A stretch of DNA of 64,000 nucleotides from Alopecurus myosuroides. Taxonomy: Eukaryota > Streptophyta > Magnoliopsida > Poales > Poaceae. Below, piece by piece: positions 22,736-34,000 of this stretch. The translations under genes were made by a program, and so were the position numbers. The stretch covers positions 236,170,376 to 236,234,375 of the forward strand of contig CM054062.1 in assembly GCA_028641055.1 (NCBI GenBank), written 5' to 3'. The notes below the pieces were generated by a model that was not told where the DNA came from, made no database searches, and saw only the letters and a list, made by a program, of their open reading frames with translations. Position 1 is the first letter of the stretch; each line of letters opens with the position of its first letter.

Positions 22736-23610
22736 GCTCCGCCTGAAAACTCAGGTTAGATCATCAAGAAGAAAAAAAGCATAGGGATAGTATGAATGCG
22801 TGTTATAAATCCATATTATACTCATACAAATTGTATTCAGTTAAGTTTGTACAGGAAGATCTTTGGAGGAAGACCGAGATCGGCCGCGTGCGCCTTCGCT
22901 CTCATCGACGGGCTCGCACGGCACGGAGGACTCGCTGCACGTACTCCGGAATTCACCTCCTCGTCCCTCCTTGGCGGAAGTGGTGGCTGTGCCGCCGCGG
23001 TTCATGGCGGGTGGGCTTTCCTAGGGCAGCGCCGGTGCTGCGCAGCGGCAAGACGCAGCGCGGGGGCCGGCTACCTCGACGGGAATTGGGGCGCTGGTGG
23101 TGGCAAAGAGTGCTGCAGCAGCGACGAGGCCGGTGATGCTCTTCGAACGCGGGGACGGCCCTGGCTCTGTGCTCGCACCTTCTTCGGCCGCTTTTATGCC
23201 CGTTCAGAACATGGCAATGGGGCATACGGTGGTCACTAATCCGTCTGCTTCAGTGACGATGCCGTTCAGTTTCGGGGCAACAAAAAATAACAAGGGCAAG
23301 AGGAAAAGAAAGAAGGTGGTATGTGGTCTAGATACATTCATATATATAGATATGTGGAAGTCATCTATTGTTGAACGGAGGGAGTATGTGGTAGGATCGT
23401 TTGTTTCCCTATCCTCAGGCTTCCGAAGCCGTATGCTGGTTTGGGAGGTATCGGGACCAAGGATACCATGTTCAGTCACCCTCCCGGTAGCGTGTTCAAG
23501 ACTCATCATGCACCGAGTAGTGATCCTATTGCTAACGCGACAGTCACTGGGACTACTGTGTCAGCGGAGGTGATTCGGAACCTTGTTGCTAGGTTGTGTC
23601 GATATAAAAT
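22736..23610. other. Unrecognised GC-rich segment with open frames
   Basis: A plus frame from 23097 reads MVAKSAAAATRPVMLFERGD...PFSFGATKNNKGKRKRKK, with a basic cluster, and then runs into a MITE remnant. A following frame (about 23420-23610) reads LPKPYAGLGGIGTKDT. It could be one interrupted gene or transposon ORF. I recognise no domain. Confidence 0.3.
23318..23384. mobile_element. Truncated Stowaway MITE end
   Basis: GAACGGAGGGAG followed by TA (23385-23386) is a Stowaway right terminus. The matching CTCCCTCCGT left end is missing, so only about 65 bp remain. Confidence 0.6.
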
Positions 23611-23612
23611 TT

Positions 23613-23710
23613 TACAAGGTAACAAGGTACACACCTTAACCGATAAAAAATACAAGGTCACAAGGTACACACCTTAAAACTAAAAACATACAAGGTACAT
23701 ACACCTTAAG
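23613..23710. repeat. Three spaced copies of a self-complementary motif
   Basis: ACAAGGTACACACCTTA occurs at 23622-23638 and 23660-23676, with a variant carrying two extra bases at 23690-23708. Each contains AAGGT...ACCTT, able to form a small hairpin. A-rich spacers separate the copies. Confidence 0.8.
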
Positions 23711-23836
23711 GATCTATAGCTATTGCCGAGCAGCCGCCTCTTGAAGAAATCGTTCGGTCTCCGTCACAGTCTGTCGAATAATCTGCTCCGCAGCAGGATG
23801 CACAACCTCATAATGAGGGACAAAATCTACAGGTGG

Positions 23837-24190
23837 TCATCGGGTGTCAGGGAGTCGCGCCACAGAATTGAAGTTAACCTCAGGGTGCCACAAACGCACG
23901 AAGGCGAGCGCCACCTGAGCACCACAGATAAGTTGTTGACGCACACACTCGCGAACATCCACCACTCGACGGAATAGCCTCAGCAAGCCACTCCAGCTGT
24001 CTGGAACAACGCCGAAGGGGTAAAACGCCCGATGGACAGAAGCGAGGGTCTCCCGGCGGGATTCTACAAAAAGTTGCGCCTGGCTCACCCGGTACTTGTC
24101 GCACCCGGACTTCTAGGGGATACTCGCAGTTCCGTTGAACAGCAGATGATTGGATTACGGGGCTTACCTGCACCCGCATCTCTTACGAGT
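23837..24190 (-). pseudogene. C-terminal fragment of a Tat-type retrotransposon antisense protein
   Basis: Minus frame contains SVHRAFYPFGVVPDSW, then VVDVRECVRQQLICGAQVAL, then AFVRLWHPEVNF. The same spacing of features occurs in the remnant at 39.5-40.0 kb (LLQVFLGEDDPLQEYSLAQT, then ECEAKMAIQFAVAHG). I infer a fragment of the antisense gene carried by Tat-type elements, from another subfamily. It abuts LTR A on its right. Confidence 0.45.
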
Positions 24191-24207
24191 AGGCCAACAC
24201 ATGTATG

Positions 24208-25939
24208 TGTGACAACCAAACTCTACTGTTCATCGTCTACGTAAACCATCCCATAGAAATCAGGATACTTCCATTGACGTACTTCAAACCATACACACAC
24301 GGTACGTCAACGACGTTAAACAACATGATAGCACAACATATCTCTAGGACACAAAAGATGGAAATAAGTTGCAAATAGCTCTCACTAGAGCAGAGATAGC
24401 AAATACAATCATCCAGAGGACACATGTCCCAACATAACATCATTACATCGCAGCGGAAGCATTCAACATGTCTGAGTACAGACAAGAACCAAATAGGCCT
24501 AAGAGGCCGGAAACGAAAAGACGGAGCCCATCCACGAAGTCTCGGATCCTGCCCGGGTCCGCTATCTACTCGTCAGCAGCCTCGTCATACTCCACGTAGT
24601 AGCCACCATGGGGATCCTCGCAAACGTAGTCTGCGGAAACCACAGCCCCAAAGGGGTCAATACATAAACGTACTGGCAAGCAAGACTCACAGTTCACCAA
24701 AGTGTAACCCGTCAACACCAAGCACATATGCTTTGGGTTCAACGGAAGAAAGGGGATATAAAGATGCTGCAACTGGCTGCTCTAACCAACTACAGAGTTA
24801 CTACCACTTCCGGCTAACAGAAAGGAGATAAGATCGCGTATCGTAACCAACTACAACTAACCACCAAACAAACCCATCCTAGGCCTCGCCCCTTATCCAA
24901 AGAAGCAATCCGAGGATAACTCACACAGTTGGATTAATGTTGGTTCAGATTGTTGTGTCAATAAGCCTATTACTAGTCAAGTTGTTAATCATTGGGTGTA
25001 AGGTTGTTAATCATTAGGTTGAAGTTGTCCTGAGTACTTGTTAGCCAGTACTTTCACCAAGTAATCCATAACCGCGGAAAACACGACTTCTCGAGAAGAT
25101 TTTATCCCTGCAGGGGTGCACCAATTTGGCCGTACACGTAAGAATAACCCGCCAGACGGGGGATCAACCCACCAAGCGAGGTACTCAACACAACTCAACT
25201 CTTCTCCGCATCAAGCCCAAAGAACCCCGTGCAGTGAGCGCATGGCTAATCGAGCCCCCGAAGAAAAGGGGACCCTCATAGCACTCTAAGAACGTGTCTC
25301 CCTAAATGCCGACTACAAAAGTTTCCACCCTGGCCTGGGCTCGCAAAAACATGCATGCGGCAAATGGAACACCCGAACTAAATGAGGCGATTTGGCCGAG
25401 ATGCGAATCGAATCAAATTGAGGGGGGCGCCCATACTCGCTTCCCACATGCGGTTAGTGCGCTCATCATGGATCAGTAGACAAGACCCTTTTCCTATTAG
25501 GGTCGACACTAGCAGGCCTCAAAACCACACAGGGCCTCCTGCCGGTGCCTTATCATCAAATTATTATTAACAATAACATTAGCATGATTCATTGTTTAAC
25601 ATCGAGCCCCCAGAACATAATGAAATAGTAACAGAAAGTAACGGGTAACAGACTCGAGCAAAACAACCCTAAGCATGCTAGTAAGACACGGGCAACAAGC
25701 AAAAGGTTATAGGTATGGAGGTGAGGCAATATCAGGGTTAAAGGATACATGTGGTAGGTTCGTAACAAAAGCAACTATTCATAGGGCTAGCAGAATAGAC
25801 AACGGAAAAGTATCGGTATCCAATGTTGAAAGGAACACGATGGTTCATGTGAGTGAATACTTGCCTGCAAACCCAGTAGCCTGGTACTGAGCTAACTCCT
25901 TAGAAGGGGCGTCGTAAGTATCGTCGGTCTCAACGTCGT
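24208..25939 (-). mobile_element. LTR A, 3' part (long-LTR Gypsy family, minus orientation), left of Tat1
   Basis: Reverse-complement homologue of the plus-strand LTR B (46.3-47.36 kb), including the block around CCCCTGCAG...TTCTCGAGAAG. It ends on the minus strand at GGTTGTCACA. No tRNA-Met primer site follows, so this is a solo LTR or a truncated element. Its 5' part resumes at 35923; total LTR length without Tat1 is about 4.69 kb. GTCGT at 25935-25939 is the Tat1 target duplication. Confidence 0.8.
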
Positions 25940-26417
25940 TGACAGGGGGGTGCTAACCCGGTAGGCCAAGCTCCAAGGAATAACCCGGCTCAAGGGATGA
26001 TGTGCAGGATCCGGCTAAGGATAGGGAAACTTGTGAAGGCCCAAGCTTGTAGGCCCAATGACCCGGATTGTGGGTTACTGTAAAGGCAAGTTAGGGTTAG
26101 TGCGCCGTGTCCGGGTAGGATTCAGGATACGCCTTGTAGAACAAGCCAGGGGGTACGGGTGCTTTATAAACCGACCCCCGGATGTAGTTTAGACAGAGAT
26201 CTAAGAACCCTAGCAAGATCGCGTGATATCGAGTATCCAGTGTAAACCCTAATCGAATTATCGTATCGAGAGTAGAGATCCGGCGACTTCGATTGCCGGC
26301 TATCAGATCAAGTTGTACCATGTCTTCCCTTGAGCTAAACCCTCTCCCAAACGCCTGTGTCGACTTGCCCCAAGATCAGTTACCCCTGGTAACATCTGCC
26401 GTGATTATCCCACGACA
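25940..26417 (+). repeat. Tat1 5' LTR
   Basis: 478 bp, TG...CA. TATA box TTTATAAA at 26163-26170. The gag start codon (26320) lies inside this LTR. Confidence 0.95.
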
Positions 26418-29064
26418 GTTGGCGCCCACCGTGGGGCCTGCGTCCAAAGGTGTCTACATCACGGGAGAAGCTCGGAAGGGCATGGAGAATCTTGTCATCG
26501 GCGAGATCTACATCGACCACGAAGGAGAAAAGGTGGTGGACGATTCCGGCTGGGGGGCGGAGTCGGATCACCTCGAAACCGGATCCGTCGTGACAATCGG
26601 CCGGATCAGCGTCTTCATCGGTATGGTATGTGCTTCCAATTCGGTCCCTGACAACGTTGGATCTGATTCTATGCCAGGAAAAGCCACGTATATCCGATCA
26701 GATGATGAAGAATCAACGGGAACGACATATCCGGCAGAAGAACCCATCGCGGAGTGGGAACAGCCGGAGGAGCCGGCATGGACCCCACGCGACCGGGCCC
26801 AAGGAGAAGATGACACCGGGTCTATCCTGGATCTACTGGAAAACCGGTATGAGGAGAACGGTGAGGAGGAACAGCCTGAATTTACACCGGATATCGTGCG
26901 CCGAGTTGCAGTCTATGCAGCCCCCGCGGCCAACCAAGGAAACACAGCCGCGGCATCAGTCGGGGCGGCTCAGGCAGTGGCCCAGCAACAGGGCGCGGTT
27001 AACGGAGACCCGGTCTTGACCCGGGTCGATGGAGAGTCAGCATCGGTCACCAGTCGCGCAGCAGATGAGGAGCAACACGCCAACATCTTCGGGTTTCAAG
27101 CAAACCGGACACCAGGGGCGGGTCCCTCGAATCCGCGTCACCCGGCCCTGTTCGATAATAATTTGATTTTGGATCCTACAGTCCTCGCCACCGTTATCAC
27201 CCCAGAAAACGCGGCAGAGCGTGTTAGAGATCTGGATGTGGCTCGTCGTGCATTGGAACAGCAAAGAAGGCAAGTGGAAGCAGATAGACAGGGGATGGCC
27301 ACCCGACGGCGCGAGCTAGATGCGTTGGAAACCCGGCTTCGAGAGGAAACCTCCAGGATACATCAAAGACACCACACCAGGTTGCCAGCAACGGGCGGGG
27401 TTATTAATCCGGCTAATTTATTCGTCACGCCTCAGGATCAACCGATACCAGTGGTGAACCAGGGAACCGCACCCCAACAGATGACAGCAGCGACACATCC
27501 GGCGAATGAACGGACCGGGTTACCCCCACCGCAAACTAGAGTCACAACCGGCAACGATCTACTGCCGCCGCCACCATCACGATTCCACACGCCAGCCGGC
27601 CACTACAACAATCCTATGGACAACGTATATGCAGCGACACTCGCATTGAATCAAATACCTGTGGGAGAGTCGCCCCATGCAGAGAAGACTCGGCAAGCCA
27701 TCGAGCTGTTGCACACTGCGGTGGCACAGCAAGCCAATTACCCGGATCACAGAAGCGGTATGCACGGGACGCCATACGTCAGCCAGCAGCAAGGGAATAT
27801 ACAAACAAGTTCAGCGCGGCGGAGGGAAGAGCAGCAGCAAATGCCGCCTCCTCCCCGCGCTCAGGCAGCATCAGCAGCACAGGCCGTCGTGGACAGTTCT
27901 AGGGCTCGGAGGGCCGCGGCCGGGTCTGCAGCGCATGGACCTCCCGCAGCACCGCGCCCAGACGCGCCCCCCGCGGCATCACACGTTTCTAGAGCAAGGC
28001 CGGCTTCAACCATTCTTGCGGGACCCAAGTGTCTCTCGGACAATATTAGAGCTGAACCTTACCCGGAAAAGTTCAAAGAGCCAGGGAAAGTAGTGAATTA
28101 CGAGCCAACCATGGATCCCGAAACATGGCTAAGCAGTTACGAGATGGCAATGTCAATCCGCAACGCGTCCGAGAACCTCCAAGCCAAGTTCATGTATCTG
28201 ATGATGTCGGAAGGAGCAGCAAAATTGTGGTTCACCAATCTACCAGAGGGATCGATCAAGTCTTGGGAGGAATTGAAGACCGCGTTTATCAAACACTTTC
28301 ACGGGACCTGCAGGAAATTATTCACTATTGATGATCTAGAACGATGCGTCCAGAAGAAGGGAGAATCGGCGCGCAGTTGGGTGCGCCGGGTTATGGAGAT
28401 ACTTCACTCATCCACGGATATCCAGCCCAAGGATGCACTACATGCCATGGCAAAAACATGCAAGTATATACCTTTAGTGCAAAAGTTAACTCGCATGAAG
28501 TCCAGTCGAAATGCGTCGGAAGTCACAATGGGAGAATTGATGGATGCGTGCAACAAACACGCTGCGACAGATACTACAGAAGAAGAAGCCGATGACAAGA
28601 AGACAAAAGCAAACACAAGCGGTAATGGAAGAACCGGCAACGGAACAGCGTCAGGTAACAATGGAAATAGCCAGAACAAGCGCCCTTTCGAAGGAGGCTC
28701 CGAGTTTGTCGCCAACACAGAAGCCGGGTCTTCGAGGCCAAGAGCAGAAGGAAATTTCAACGGAGGTAACCACAATGGAGGAAACTATCAAGGTCCACCA
28801 AGGCCGGGTAACAATTGGGACATATTCAGGATGGCATGTCCGAAGCACAGCAGGAATGGCAGGCCAGCTAACCACTCCCTAGAACAGTGCGCCGATTTAC
28901 AAAGATGGAAAAATGAGGAAGTGCACAGAGCTATGCGAGGTGCAGGGCGGGGAGGAGGACCGGGTCCAGGGGCAAACCCGGGCAACGGCCCACCCCCAGC
29001 TGGTAACCCGGCGGCTGGAAATCAAGGTAATAACCAAGGGGGGGGCAGGAGGCTTCCAGGCTAA
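26320..29064 (+). CDS. Tat1 gag
   Basis: 914-residue frame from ATG 26320 inside the 5' LTR, through the LTR end and primer site (translated PRQLAPTVG) into gag. A long acidic, low-complexity N-terminal half contains a coiled coil (ALEQQRRQVEADRQGMATRR). The retrotransposon gag domain follows at about residues 595-760 (MDPETWLSSYEMAMSIRN, AKLWFTNLPEGSIKSWEELK), then an acidic/Asn-Gly region and a zinc-finger-like C-x2-H-x8-H-x4-C (CPKHSRNGRPANHSLEQC). It ends in Gly/Pro-rich sequence where a G8 run shifts the frame away from protease. The capsid domain is intact, so it may still form particles. Confidence 0.85.
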   Translation: MSSLELNPLPNACVDLPQDQLPLVTSAVIIPRQLAPTVGPASKGVYITGEARKGMENLVIGEIYIDHEGEKVVDDSGWGAESDHLETGSVVTIGRISVFIGMVCASNSVPDNVGSDSMPGKATYIRSDDEESTGTTYPAEEPIAEWEQPEEPAWTPRDRAQGEDDTGSILDLLENRYEENGEEEQPEFTPDIVRRVAVYAAPAANQGNTAAASVGAAQAVAQQQGAVNGDPVLTRVDGESASVTSRAADEEQHANIFGFQANRTPGAGPSNPRHPALFDNNLILDPTVLATVITPENAAERVRDLDVARRALEQQRRQVEADRQGMATRRRELDALETRLREETSRIHQRHHTRLPATGGVINPANLFVTPQDQPIPVVNQGTAPQQMTAATHPANERTGLPPPQTRVTTGNDLLPPPPSRFHTPAGHYNNPMDNVYAATLALNQIPVGESPHAEKTRQAIELLHTAVAQQANYPDHRSGMHGTPYVSQQQGNIQTSSARRREEQQQMPPPPRAQAASAAQAVVDSSRARRAAAGSAAHGPPAAPRPDAPPAASHVSRARPASTILAGPKCLSDNIRAEPYPEKFKEPGKVVNYEPTMDPETWLSSYEMAMSIRNASENLQAKFMYLMMSEGAAKLWFTNLPEGSIKSWEELKTAFIKHFHGTCRKLFTIDDLERCVQKKGESARSWVRRVMEILHSSTDIQPKDALHAMAKTCKYIPLVQKLTRMKSSRNASEVTMGELMDACNKHAATDTTEEEADDKKTKANTSGNGRTGNGTASGNNGNSQNKRPFEGGSEFVANTEAGSSRPRAEGNFNGGNHNGGNYQGPPRPGNNWDIFRMACPKHSRNGRPANHSLEQCADLQRWKNEEVHRAMRGAGRGGGPGPGANPGNGPPPAGNPAAGNQGNNQGGGRRLPG
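26420..26437 (+). other. Tat1 primer-binding site, tRNA-Lys
   Basis: TGGCGCCCACCGTGGGGC begins two bases after the LTR. It is complementary over 18 nt to the 3' end of plant tRNA-Lys(CUU) (…CCCCACGGUGGGCGCCA, from memory). Confidence 0.8.
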
Positions 29065-30013
29065 CCCCAAACAGTTGGGTCAATATCATGTGCACACCAC
29101 GGGAGGCTCTAACAAGGACAAAAAGATACTGAAGCAAGCAGTCAACTCAGTTTCGTTAGCCGTCCCGAGATATTTGAGATGGTCAGAACAGGAGGTAACA
29201 TGGAGCAGAAGGGATCACCCGGAAAGAGTGGAACACCCATGAGTCTTGGCACTAGTAGTCGCACCGCAAGTTAATGGGTACGAACTGAAGAAGGTTTTAA
29301 TGGATGGTGGAAGCAGCATCAATATACTGTATTGGGAAACCTTCCTACGCATGGGTCTCAAGGAATCTCAACTGCAAAAAAGCTCAACAGTTTTTCATGG
29401 GATAGTGCCGGGTCATTCAGCATGCCCCGAGGGAAAAATCGCGTTGGAGGTAGCTTTCGGAGAATCAAAGGATAACTATCGAATTGAGTGGCTCACCTTT
29501 GAGGTAGTGAAATTACGCAGCCCTTATCACGCGCTATTTGGAAGGCCGGCTTATGCCAAATTCATGGCTAGGCCGTGTTATGTATATCTACAGCTAAAAA
29601 TCCCGGGTCCCAAGAAGACCATTACCATACATGGAAATCGAGACATAGCAGCTGAATGTGACGAAGGAGATGCAGCAATGGCCGAGCAGGCCTGTAGAAA
29701 AGAAGAACTCAAGCATTACCGGTCTCAAGCAGACCCGGAGGATATAGCCACATCAAAAAGGCCGAGTACTGAAGGCGAAAGAACAAAATCCAAGGCAACG
29801 CAAGATGCTAAAATGGTGGCCTTAATCGAGGATGATTCCCCCAAGCGGCCCGCTGTAAAGGAAGAAGCTACACGGCCGCTTACAACCAGCCAAGTCATTG
29901 GAACACCCTACCCGGGTTGGCTAGCAAACCCGGTACTCATCAGGAAAAGGTCCAACATATGGAGAATGTGCATTGGTCAAGTCAGACCGGGACCAGTGCT
30001 TATGAGGAACTAA
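29040..30013 (+). pseudogene. Tat1 protease with RT stub (frameshifted from gag)
   Basis: The frame after the G8 run reads YHVHTTGGSNKDKK, SLAVPRYLRWSEQEVTWSRR, meets a TGA at 29240-29242, then continues with a retropepsin domain: VLMDGGSSINILY (D-G-G-S in place of D-T-G-S), FHGIVPG, SPYHALFGRPAYAKF. After a linker it ends with GWLANPVLIRKRSNIWRMCI, matching the RT start in Tat2 (DWLANPVMVEKKK…AWRMCV). There the RT is cut off and a stop follows. This is a deletion junction, not a full pol. Confidence 0.8.
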
Positions 30014-31084
30014 ACAATGTAACGGGCAGCAGGTTTCAGACGCGCTCTTTTCCTACCCAGGGTACCTAAGGGGACTGGAAGGTTTTTAATGAGGCAGCCT
30101 GCTGATCCAAAATTTCTAGTATCAATAAAGAGATGGTTATCAAGTCCTATATCATTACATCCTGATTACAAGTAAGTAGTATCCCTGCGACATCGATAAT
30201 TCAGTATCATCAAAAGCATCGATTGCATGTAGGTCTTGGGGGTTGGTTGCTCAGGTAACCAACCACTAACCCGAATGACCCGGCATAGATAGCTATAAGT
30301 TATAAGGGCCGATTACTCGCAAACGAGCACGGCTGCAATCTTATGACTGGGCAAAGAAGCCAACTTTTCTTGACTTTTCTTACTTAAGCTCGATGTGACT
30401 TGCACTAAAGTGGCATGATTCGTTCGCTTACGATTACAATCAGCCATGAAGCCCAATGGGACTTGCCTGACACTGTTCTCGTATGGATGTAACAACATGG
30501 TATCCACGCGAAAGCCGGCTTACAGTACAAGATAGTTAAAAGGGTCATCTAAACCACAAGTTTATGCAGAGTACAAGGCTAAAAGCCGGAAACTCAACAA
30601 TTATCAAGCATAACTTCAGTACTTACATGGAATGGCTTTAGGTTTGCGACTCGGTAAAAAATAATTTGTTCTCTGAGAAAGGCCACACCCCCATTACTCG
30701 AACTTTGGGTCATGGGGGCTGGGGGACTTCGAAACAGAAACAAACTACTTGGCTATCGCAGTTCGAAAAACCTCACCATCCGAGTCTTGGGGACTTAAAG
30801 AAAAAGCCCACGTATTAAAACTCCTGGTACTCGGAAAACCGAGTCTTACAAAGGGAGCTAAAAAGAAAGCTGGGTATCAAGAACAAGTTCAAAAGAACAG
30901 ACAAAATAGCACGATTATCAAAAGGCAGGGAAAGCCGCAAAAATATGTCACCGAATAGAAGTACATCACAAGTTATGGCATTGGTATCAGAAGTGCACAA
31001 GCGCACCATTGGCAGGATAAATAGTTCAAATGAAAAGGCCCCACGTGATTAAGGTATTATGACATCATCACCCTACTCGGCCTC
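30014..31084 (+). other. Non-coding centre of Tat1
   Basis: Starts with the pol tail residue GGTTTTTAATGAGGCAGCC, common after pol in Tat-type elements. It then contains repeated phrases of the type CTCGG/GGGGGCTGGGGGACTT and no supported gene. Confidence 0.5.
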
Positions 31085-34000
31085 CTAAGTGCGATCTTCC
31101 GGGTCTTGCTCCTGGACCTGCTGCTTAGCTTTCCTGGCAGAGCCACCCGGACTCACCGCGCCAGGGCGGATAGGTGGAAGGACGGACGGTGTAGAGGCGG
31201 ATGGCCCTGATTTTAACTCGGCCTCCCTCTTCGCGGTTGCCTCCTTCTTTTTGGCCGAGTGATCAGCCCACTTCTCCAAGAGGTCCAAGGGCGGGGGTGC
31301 TTCCTCTGTGATAACTTTGCCATCGGCGTCATACGCAGCCATTAGCGTATTCAGGTCCAAGCTATCGGCTAAAGAGGTAGCAGAGGGGCGCACTGCTGAC
31401 TGAATGGCCTTGAAGTCCTTAGGCGTAAATTTGGCACCATCCGCCTTAAACTCGGGAAACCCGGATATTATCTTCGCCGGGTCAAGCTTCGGAAAGTAGG
31501 CTTTGGCCAAGGTCAATGCCCGGGTTATTCCAATTCGGCAGGACGAACGCTTCCAAAGTTCAATCCAGCCAGGCACAGTGGAGCAGGCTTGGACGAGATT
31601 CTCTTCACCCGGATAGTCTTCTGTGGGTCAATGTATGGCGTCCAATATAAATTTTGTGCCGGCAAAGAAAGTTCGGAGCACAGTCTTCAGGGTCCTAGCC
31701 TTGGCAATAGTATCTTCCTCTGGAGGTGCAAGGTTGGCACCTGCAGTTGAAACAGAAGCAAGAAGGTATCAGTAACCCAGAGTGGTGCATAACAAGAAGC
31801 GTGAAATTAGTCGGCAGACAAAAACTTACTGAGTAAGATCTGGTAAGTGTCGGTGATTTGATCCGATAAATTCTTCAAGTCGGTCCGAGCGGTGAGGCAC
31901 TTCTTCTTATATTTGGAAACATCCTTCTTCAAAGTTTCCATGTCATCCTCAAGGATTTCCCGTCGTTTTATCTCGGCAAGAAGACGTTGTTCGGTCTTCA
32001 GTAAAGTTTCATCAGACCGAGTTATCTGTGCCTGTAAGTAGAAAGGAAGGCAAGCATTAGTTGGATGTTATGATAAGATAAATTTGGCGTGAAGTACCAA
32101 GCATAACTTTTGCAAGTCATACTCGGAACTTGGGGACTAGATATGCAATGTGAGATGACAAGCGCTTTTACCTGGTGCTCTGCAGCCATGCGCTCTAAAA
32201 TATCGCCCTCTGAAGCCTTCATGGTGAGGATCGTGTTCATCAATTGATCAAAAGTATCTTTACCCGTATCAGAAGACCCGGGGCCTTGGGAATTCCGAGA
32301 AGAGGTTTTCTTCTTAGAGGGAGGCGGAACCCGGGTCATTTGTGCATGGGAATCCGACACTCCTTCGGCACCCAAGGTTGTGGCTTTCTTCTTCTTGCTC
32401 GCATGGGAAGCAATTGGATACTCGGTTTCTTGGGCGTCCGGTTTAATCGGCGATGTTTGTTTTTCACCGCCAGACACGGCAGTAGTCTTATCGGCCGGGC
32501 TCCCCTGACCCGGGCCCTCGTCTTCCATGCCCTCTTGGTCGCTAACGACGACCGTGGCCCTGTAAATGTTATCAAGAAGCAGTTAAAATACGCGGTCAGG
32601 AAAGGGTGGTGAAGTGTGGAAGAGCATCCGGAAGGGGATCTTACCCGGTGTTCACCGCGAAGTCACAAGGAAACCCGTCATCAGACTCGGGAGAGGCTGA
32701 AAATTGTCAGGTTAGATGTTATATAAGGATAGTTCAAGGGGAATGTGCCGGTCGAGAGAAGATAGAATAATTACCAGCCCGCCGAGTGGGGGTCGAAGAA
32801 ATACCCGGGTTGATGACGTTGTCACCCGGGTTATTTCGAGTTGACCTCCGCTTGATCATGGGCGACTCCTTCAAGAATGGCCAGTGGAATAATGTCAAAA
32901 TAACTCAGGTATATCATTAAGGTGACGTGAATTGAATGCGAGGAGGGGATATGAAACCTTGGAAGTGGCCTCTTGAGCTTTTCTTTTGGATCCGGCTTTG
33001 GTTGCCGGTTCCGGTTCGTCCTCGTCGCTGGCAGATTCTACTTTGCCATCCGAGTTTTCTTCCTCATCATCCTCTTGTTCTGAAATATCATCAAAGTTAT
33101 GGTTGAAAATGAAGGGGTTATGACGAGTTCAAAGGAACCAAATAAAATTCAAAGAGTACCTTCATCCGAGTGAACGGCCTCTTGCTCCTCTGGACTTTCG
33201 GAGCTAGGGGAGGCGTTGATTTTCCAAAAGTCGTCATCAGCCTGAAAGGTGTTAATACACAGGTTACCAACTGTATCAAGTGGAAAGAATGAAAGTAAGG
33301 GCGTCAGAGTCGGACTTTTACCTCAGGGGCGGGGTTTTCAAGTGTGAAGGGCTCTAACCCGGATATGTTCCGGATTACCTCGAGCTTTTCCGTCAAAAAA
33401 CCTTTGATAGTTTTATGGGTGTCGCCAGGTGCGAAGATGTTATCGGAGTATCGGAGCGGATCGGAAGGTTCTCCTGAATACTCGCACATCAACTTTGTGC
33501 GGATGGAATTGGGCTGAATCCTAAAATCGACCCAGATCTTTACTAGATTGAGCCCGATGAGGCCCTGGGCTGTAAGAGTAGCAATTTTGGCTAGCAAGGG
33601 TTGAATTGCCTCCCTATCCGAGTTAGGGGCGAAGGCACTAAACTTATCAGAAATATCAAGAAGACCCTCCGAGTAACCCGGCAGTTTCTTTTGGCCGGGT
33701 GGGGAAGTGTCCTGGCAGTAGAAGTACGAGAGCTGCCAATGCTTGACATGGGAATTGAGGGTGAGGGGTGGCATTAGAGAGTTTTTGCGGCGTTGGATCG
33801 AAACCCCGCCGCAAGTGAGAAGCGCCCCATCACCGCTTTCGCGGCATGGCTTGCATTGAAAAAGCTCAATAAAAAGAGCTAGACTTGGCGGAGTGCACAA
33901 GTAGGATTCGGAAAGGACAATAAAATGGGAAATATTTAGCACAGAGTTGGGTCCGATATCAAAGACACGAAGGCCGTAGTGGCTAAGTATGTCACGGAAA

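Noticed and set aside
26293..26319. Start of Tat1 gag upstream of 26320
   Set aside because: That start would be a TTG codon; ATG 26320 is the first proper start. The same reasoning moves the Tat2 gag start from 48157 to 48253.
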